A stretch of DNA of 64,000 nucleotides from Candidatus Aminicenantes bacterium UBA1061 (lineage in GTDB: Bacteria > Acidobacteriota > Aminicenantia > Aminicenantales > Saccharicenantaceae), in NCBI GenBank assembly GCA_002316315.1, contig DCDG01000018.1:173318-237317 (forward strand), given 5' to 3'. This document shows positions 60,102 to 64,000 of this stretch, piece after piece. The notes below the pieces were generated by a model. That model was not told where the DNA came from, searched no databases, and saw only the letters and a list, made by a program, of their open reading frames with translations. The position numbers were made by a program, and so were the translations under genes. The stretch's first letter is position 1, and every line of letters starts with the position of its first letter.

Positions 60102-60953
60102 CTAATCAGACATTTTGCGAGCGCAAACAACCCTTGGAAATCCCGAGTAATCAGGCACTATTTCTGTCTGGCTCCAGCCAGATCTTAATAACCGGGCTAC
60201 CTCTTCTGCCTGGTAAGCTCCAATTTCCATGGCCAGAAAGCCACCGGGCTTTAGAAAATGTTCAGCCTGTCCGATCAGCTGCCTGATAAATTTCAAGCCA
60301 TCCTGACCAGCCACCAAAGCTTTTTTTGGTTCAAAATCTTTTACTGGCCGGTCAAGTTTCTGCCAGTCGTCTTGAGCTACATAAGGAGGGTTGCTGACTA
60401 TAAGATCAAAAGTTAAATCACCCTGTCTGAAGGCTTTGAACATGTCGCTTAAAACAAACCTGACATTGGTGACCTGGTTCAACCGGGCATTTTCCCTGGC
60501 CAGTTTTAAGGCTTTTAAAGAAATATCCGTAGCTATGATTCTGGCTGAGGGCAGCTCTTTACCCAGGGAAATAGCAATATTGCCAGAGCCAGTGCCAATG
60601 TCAATAATCAGCGGCTCCAGGGACAGAGAAAGTGAGAGGGATTTTTCCACCACCAGCTCTGTTTCAGGCCTGGGAATTAAAACCGAGCGGTTAACCCTGA
60701 AAGGCAAGTTCCAGAATTCTTTCCAGCCAAGAAGGTAAGCCAGCGGCCAGCCGTCGATCCTCTGTCTCACCAGCCGCTCCAGCTTCTTTTCAAGCTGTGG
60801 CCATACGGGCTCGGGCAGCCTGCGGAAAAATTCAACTTCGTCCATCCGTCCGGCTGCCTGGATTAAAAGGCGGGCCTCAAGAAAGGGGCAGGTGCTTGAG
60901 GACAGCCTGGCAGTTGTTTCTCGGAATAGCTGGTCTAAATTTTTAGAGCTCAA
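60102..60953 (-). CDS. prmC: Release-factor glutamine N5-methyltransferase
   Basis: A 283-residue S-adenosylmethionine-dependent methyltransferase that methylates the GGQ glutamine of release factors. The N-terminal helical PrmC domain (YLLGWKEFWNLPFRVNRSVLIPRPETE) is followed by DIGTGSGNIAISLG and the catalytic NPPY (DLIVSNPPYVAQDDW). It directly follows prfA with an 11-nt overlap, the usual bacterial pairing of the factor and its modifying enzyme. The gene converges with the HD-GYP gene (26-nt gap). Confidence 0.95.
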   Translation of the reverse strand: MSSKNLDQLFRETTARLSSSTCPFLEARLLIQAAGRMDEVEFFRRLPEPVWPQLEKKLERLVRQRIDGWPLAYLLGWKEFWNLPFRVNRSVLIPRPETELVVEKSLSLSLSLEPLIIDIGTGSGNIAISLGKELPSARIIATDISLKALKLARENARLNQVTNVRFVLSDMFKAFRQGDLTFDLIVSNPPYVAQDDWQKLDRPVKDFEPKKALVAGQDGLKFIRQLIGQAEHFLKPGGFLAMEIGAYQAEEVARLLRSGWSQTEIVPDYSGFPRVVCARKMSD

Positions 60954-62046
60954 GAGACTGATTCAAAGTTTCATGAGATTTATCTTCTTCCAAAGCCCTG
61001 GTCTGATAATAGATGACCAGTTTCTCGATGAGTTCATCCAGGTCACCATCCATAATGGCTTCGAGGTTATGAAAACTTTCATTCAGCCGGTGGTCGGTAA
61101 TCCTGGACTGTGGAAAATTATAGGTTCTGATTTTTTCGCTTCGCTCACCACTTCCCACCTGCCGCTTTCTATCCTGAGAAATCCGGCTGTGCTGTTCATT
61201 CTGAGCTATGTCCATTAATCTGGCTCTCAAGATTTTCAGAGCTTTCTCTTTATTGCGGTGCTGGGATTTTTCGTCCTGGCAGGAAACCACCAGGCCTGAA
61301 GGCTTATGGCTTATTCTGATGGCGGTATAATTGCGGTTGACATTCTGCCCGCCCGGACCAGAGGCTCCAAAAGCTTCTAATTTCAAATCTTTTGGGTCAA
61401 TTTTAAGGTCAATATCCTCAGCTTCGGGCAGTACAGCCACGGTGGCCGTCGAAGTATGAATTCGGCCAGAGGCCTCAGTTCTGGGAACTCTCTGCACGCG
61501 GTGAACCCCACTTTCATATTTAAGCCAGGAATAAACTCTCTTTCCCTGAATATTGACTATGGCTTCTTTAACTCCCCCGATAGGAGAATAGCTGACATCC
61601 ATCAGTTCCCATTTCCACCCTTTTTGCTCAGCATAACGGGTGTACATCCGGAGTAAATCTTGAGCAAAAAGCGAAGCTTCATCGCCTCCTGCCCCGGCTC
61701 TGATCTCTAGAATAACATTTTTTTCGTCATTGGGATCTTTAGGCAGAAGCATCACTTTTAGTTCTTGTTCCAAGGAATTCTTTTTTGACTTTAACAATTC
61801 GAGCTCAGCTTCAGCCAGCCGCCTTAACTCTGGATCTGAGCCAGCATCAGAGAGAATGGAACTGGATTCCTCCAGGTCTTTACCTACCTTTTTAAATTCT
61901 TCATACTTTTTGATCAGGGGTTCAAGCTCAGCCCGCTCCCGGGCTAATTCTTTAATCTTTTGAGCATTAGAAGTGATGGCGGGATCAGAAAGAAGTGAAA
62001 TAACCTGCCTGTATCTTTCCTCGACAGTCTTTAATTCCTGAAGCAT
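60943..62046 (-). CDS. prfA: Peptide chain release factor 1
   Basis: A 367-residue class I release factor that ends translation at UAA and UAG. The RF1-type codon-recognition motif PxT reads PRT in RVQRVPRTEASGRIHTS, in contrast to SPF of RF2. The peptidyl-hydrolysis motif GGQ lies near residue 231 in GASGPGGQNVNRN, slightly different from the common GAGGQHVN. SCQDEKSQHRNKEKAL and TYNFPQSRITDHR complete the signature. It lies in the rsmD-unknown-rpmE-prfA-prmC run. Confidence 0.96.
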   Translation of the reverse strand: MLQELKTVEERYRQVISLLSDPAITSNAQKIKELARERAELEPLIKKYEEFKKVGKDLEESSSILSDAGSDPELRRLAEAELELLKSKKNSLEQELKVMLLPKDPNDEKNVILEIRAGAGGDEASLFAQDLLRMYTRYAEQKGWKWELMDVSYSPIGGVKEAIVNIQGKRVYSWLKYESGVHRVQRVPRTEASGRIHTSTATVAVLPEAEDIDLKIDPKDLKLEAFGASGPGGQNVNRNYTAIRISHKPSGLVVSCQDEKSQHRNKEKALKILRARLMDIAQNEQHSRISQDRKRQVGSGERSEKIRTYNFPQSRITDHRLNESFHNLEAIMDGDLDELIEKLVIYYQTRALEEDKSHETLNQSLEL

Positions 62047-62051
62047 GTGAA

Positions 62052-62261
62052 TTATTTTTTGGCTTTAGCTGCATACTTTTTTCTGAACTTCTCCACCCGT
62101 CCAGCTGTATCCATAATCTTCTGTTTTCCGGTAAAGAAAGGATGGCACTGAGAACAGATTTCAACCCTGATTTCTTTCTTGGTAGACCTGGTTTTAAACG
62201 TATTGCCGCAAGCACAAATAACTGTACATTCCTGATATTCTGGATGAATTCCTTTTTTCAT
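62052..62261 (-). CDS. rpmE: Ribosomal protein L31 (zinc-binding type)
   Basis: A 69-residue protein with the L31 start MKKGIHPEY, the zinc cysteines in CACGNTF and ICSQCHPFFTG, and the tail GRVEKFRKKYA. All four Cys-type ligands are retained, so it is the zinc-dependent form. It lies 5 nt before prfA on the minus strand, and GAGGAGAG precedes its ATG. Confidence 0.96.
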   Translation of the reverse strand: MKKGIHPEYQECTVICACGNTFKTRSTKKEIRVEICSQCHPFFTGKQKIMDTAGRVEKFRKKYAAKAKK

Positions 62262-62308
62262 ACTCTTCTCTCCTCTTCAGGCTCTTGATTATAGCAGGTT
62301 TGGCCTCA

Positions 62309-63172
62309 TCAGTAAAGAATTCCCACCTTCTGGCTTTTCTCTCTGAAAAGATCAAGATCGAGTTTAAACCTGGTGGTTTTTTCAACATGGCGGGCAATTT
62401 CTTTATACACTCTGGAATTTATATAATCTTTTAAAGACTCACTCAGGGGGAAAACCTGTTCTTCCGCCTGCCATTCATAGACCTGACCATCCTCTGTCTC
62501 CAGGCAACCCAGATAAACTGCCCAGGCTAATGGCCGGAAAGAAACATGACTGAACTGGCGGCGGATAGCTTTGATTTCGCCTTCCTTAATTGGATTGACA
62601 AAATAAAGATATCTGGAAAAAAGCAGGGCATTATGAAAGTAGGCCGGAAAAGCTACCAGGGCATCCAGATCTATAAGTTTTGACAGATAAAGAAAAACTT
62701 CCAGTATATTTTTTGACAGGCTTAAACCTGGCTTATTCTGGCCGGGAAGAGGTCCGTAGTGTCCGGAAAAATTCACCCGCGGATTCTGCAGGGTTAGCCA
62801 TTCAAATAAGAGACAATGTTGAGCCGGCAGTTTAAATCCATGCTTCTCCGGGTCACGGAATTTCGTCTGGCTTTCCCTTAACTTCAAATCAACAATGACC
62901 CGGGCCGGGTCTTCTTTCTCCCAGTAAATGAGCAATCTTTGAACAGGGTAATCGGAGGAATCAAGCCGGTATTTTAGCGGCCAGAGATTTCTTTTCTTGG
63001 CTTCACGGAAAAAACCTTTCCTGGCCAGAACTGCCATGACTTCCTTAAGCGTGTACCGGCCAAGAAAAAGTAGCGAGCCACGTGCCGGGCCCAGACCAGA
63101 AAAAATTTCTTCTTCTTTTAGCCGCGGCCCTCTCTCCAGGAAAGGATTACCTTTATCATCGTCAGCCGTCAT
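62309..63172 (-). CDS. Conserved protein of unknown function between rsmD and rpmE
   Basis: A 287-residue cytoplasmic protein with no signal peptide or membrane helix. Visible features are a basic patch (ARKGFFREAKKRNLWPLKYRLD), an aromatic-rich centre (AFPAYFHNALLFSRYLYFVNP), and an acidic C-terminal helix pair. I do not recognise a domain. It overlaps rsmD by 4 nt (ATGA-type) and precedes rpmE by 47 nt, so it is co-transcribed with translation genes; a ribosome- or tRNA-related role is only a guess. Confidence 0.7.
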   Translation of the reverse strand: MTADDDKGNPFLERGPRLKEEEIFSGLGPARGSLLFLGRYTLKEVMAVLARKGFFREAKKRNLWPLKYRLDSSDYPVQRLLIYWEKEDPARVIVDLKLRESQTKFRDPEKHGFKLPAQHCLLFEWLTLQNPRVNFSGHYGPLPGQNKPGLSLSKNILEVFLYLSKLIDLDALVAFPAYFHNALLFSRYLYFVNPIKEGEIKAIRRQFSHVSFRPLAWAVYLGCLETEDGQVYEWQAEEQVFPLSESLKDYINSRVYKEIARHVEKTTRFKLDLDLFREKSQKVGILY

Positions 63173-63795
63173 TCAGACACATCCTTAATTTCTTTTATTT
63201 TATCTGTTTCAGATTTCAGACCATTCTGGCTGCCTTTTCTGGTTACAACTCTACCTGAATAAACAGAGAAAATATCATCACCAAAATCCACCTGGCGAAT
63301 CTGTTCAAAATCATCTTTCGATGGAGAATAGCGACGGTGATGACGGATGATGAGCAGGCCATCAGGCTTGAGAATCTGTCTTTTTCTGATAACTTTCAAT
63401 GGATTCCGGTCAGCCAGAAGCCGATAAGGGGGATCAAGAAAGATAATATCAAAGGTCACCTTTTTTTTGGCCAGATCAATAACTGCTCGGTTAAATTCTT
63501 TGTTGATGACCAGAGCCAGCTCTTCTGCCCCGCATTTTTTTATATTGGCTTCGATGGTTTTAGCCGCTAAAGGTAATTCTTCTATAAAGACCGCTCGCCT
63601 GGCTCCCCGGCTTAAAGCTTCCAGACCAACCGAACCAGTACCGGCAAAGCCATCCAGAAAATTGGTGTCAGCAATTCTCTCCTGAAGGATATTAAACAGA
63701 GAGCCGCGGAGCTTAGCCGGTAAGGGCCGGACCAGCGGGCTCCTGACCAGCTTGAGATTTCTTCCCTTATACCGGCCGGCTATTATCCTTATCAT
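63169..63795 (-). CDS. rsmD: 16S rRNA (guanine966-N2)-methyltransferase
   Basis: A 208-residue methyltransferase. RIIAGRYKGRNL is the RsmD N-terminus, RPLPAKLRGSLFNIL replaces the usual RPTTDRVREALFNIL, FLDGFAGTGSVGLEALSRGA binds S-adenosylmethionine, and FDIIFLDPPY is the catalytic motif. It methylates G966 of 16S rRNA in the small subunit. The C-terminal 30 residues are an extra charged tail. It leads the minus-strand run towards prmC. Confidence 0.92.
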   Translation of the reverse strand: MIRIIAGRYKGRNLKLVRSPLVRPLPAKLRGSLFNILQERIADTNFLDGFAGTGSVGLEALSRGARRAVFIEELPLAAKTIEANIKKCGAEELALVINKEFNRAVIDLAKKKVTFDIIFLDPPYRLLADRNPLKVIRKRQILKPDGLLIIRHHRRYSPSKDDFEQIRQVDFGDDIFSVYSGRVVTRKGSQNGLKSETDKIKEIKDVSE

Positions 63796-63947
63796 CTTAA
63801 GACCTCACCTTTGATAATAAACCAGGAGCTCAACCTGGCTGTCTTCAAATCAAAAACATTAGCTGGCAACTTGAACCGCTTATTGCTCATTTTTAATAAA
63901 TTTACCAGTAATTTGACTATTTGTAAATTCGGACTGGAAAGCATCAT
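63792..63947 (-). CDS. Possible 51-residue small protein overlapping the rsmD start
   Basis: ATG at 63947 opens a basic, helix-prone frame (LQIVKLLVNLLKMSNKRF) whose TGA overlaps the rsmD ATG as ATGA. No clear ribosome site and no family are seen. Another minus-strand frame open to the window edge ends at about 63880 and may be the tail of an upstream gene. Nothing else is seen in 63948-64000. Confidence 0.25.
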   Translation of the reverse strand: MMLSSPNLQIVKLLVNLLKMSNKRFKLPANVFDLKTARLSSWFIIKGEVLR

Positions 63948-64000
63948 CAGCCAGTGACATAACCCCGGTTAGTCTTTGTGTTAGCAAAGGTTGAAAAGTG

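Noticed and set aside
1..64000. CRISPR arrays, complete insertion sequences, prophage genes or rRNA genes
   Set aside because: No regularly spaced direct repeats of CRISPR type, no transposase or integrase, and no rRNA sequence were recognised.

Overview
The window looks like a chromosomal segment of a Gram-negative, probably anaerobic bacterium from a little-cultured lineage. My best guess is Candidatus Aminicenantes (OP8) or a relative. Signs of an outer membrane are a TonB-dependent receptor with an N-terminal carboxypeptidase-regulatory domain, a small beta-barrel protein, a lipoprotein prolyl oligopeptidase and a PilY1-type adhesin. Base composition is moderate, Shine-Dalgarno sites are mostly strong (AGGAGG type), and genes are packed in short operons on both strands. 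The lineage is an inference from gene content; no rRNA is present.

Region by region. 1-5.3 kb: a minus-strand run (serine palmitoyltransferase-like enzyme, a permuted S55/SpoIVB-like protein, a secreted beta-propeller cut by the window edge) diverges from an NAD-dependent epimerase/reductase; the divergent pair suggests bacterial sphingolipid synthesis. 5.6-12.8 kb: a DUF885-type protein that has lost its catalytic motifs, then tatD, a polyprenyl synthase, a CYTH protein, RNA polymerase omega with a long acidic tail, an alanine/glycine:Na+ symporter, a GspG-like protein and tRNA-Lys. 13-22.4 kb: an exported DPP-IV-like peptidase, a structured intergenic RNA candidate that may be 6S RNA, and a type IV pilus minor-pilin operon ending in a 1223-residue PilY1 homologue. 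22.6-31.9 kb: an aminopropyltransferase, a FakA-DegV fusion, an exported MsrBA, a nuclease/OB-fold pair, a TonB receptor behind a textbook sigma-54 promoter, and tRNA-Arg. 32-34.3 kb: a membrane Fe-S oxidoreductase.

34.3-46.3 kb is the standout. It appears to be one tightly packed operon from a single promoter: hsdR, a RadC-like gene, an AlbA_2/Schlafen-type regulator, a half-size hsdS, a small TIR-like protein, a 1249-residue STAND/NACHT NTPase, and hsdM last. The last four genes overlap by ATGA or abut within 2 nt, so a two-gene TIR/STAND module sits inside a type I restriction-modification locus. The module is visibly AT-richer than the hsd genes. Short dispersed repeats have entered the RadC-like, AlbA_2 and hsdM reading frames.

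46.3-64 kb returns to housekeeping and signalling: a beta-barrel protein, prolyl oligopeptidase, a 30-residue membrane peptide coupled to an SSS symporter, a divergent phosphofructokinase, gltX-hutU, a c-di-GMP cluster (GAF-GGDEF-PilZ diguanylate cyclase, a coiled-coil protein, an HD-GYP protein), and the operon rsmD - unknown - rpmE - prfA - prmC. The c-di-GMP cluster could feed the pilus operon at 15.5-22.4 kb.
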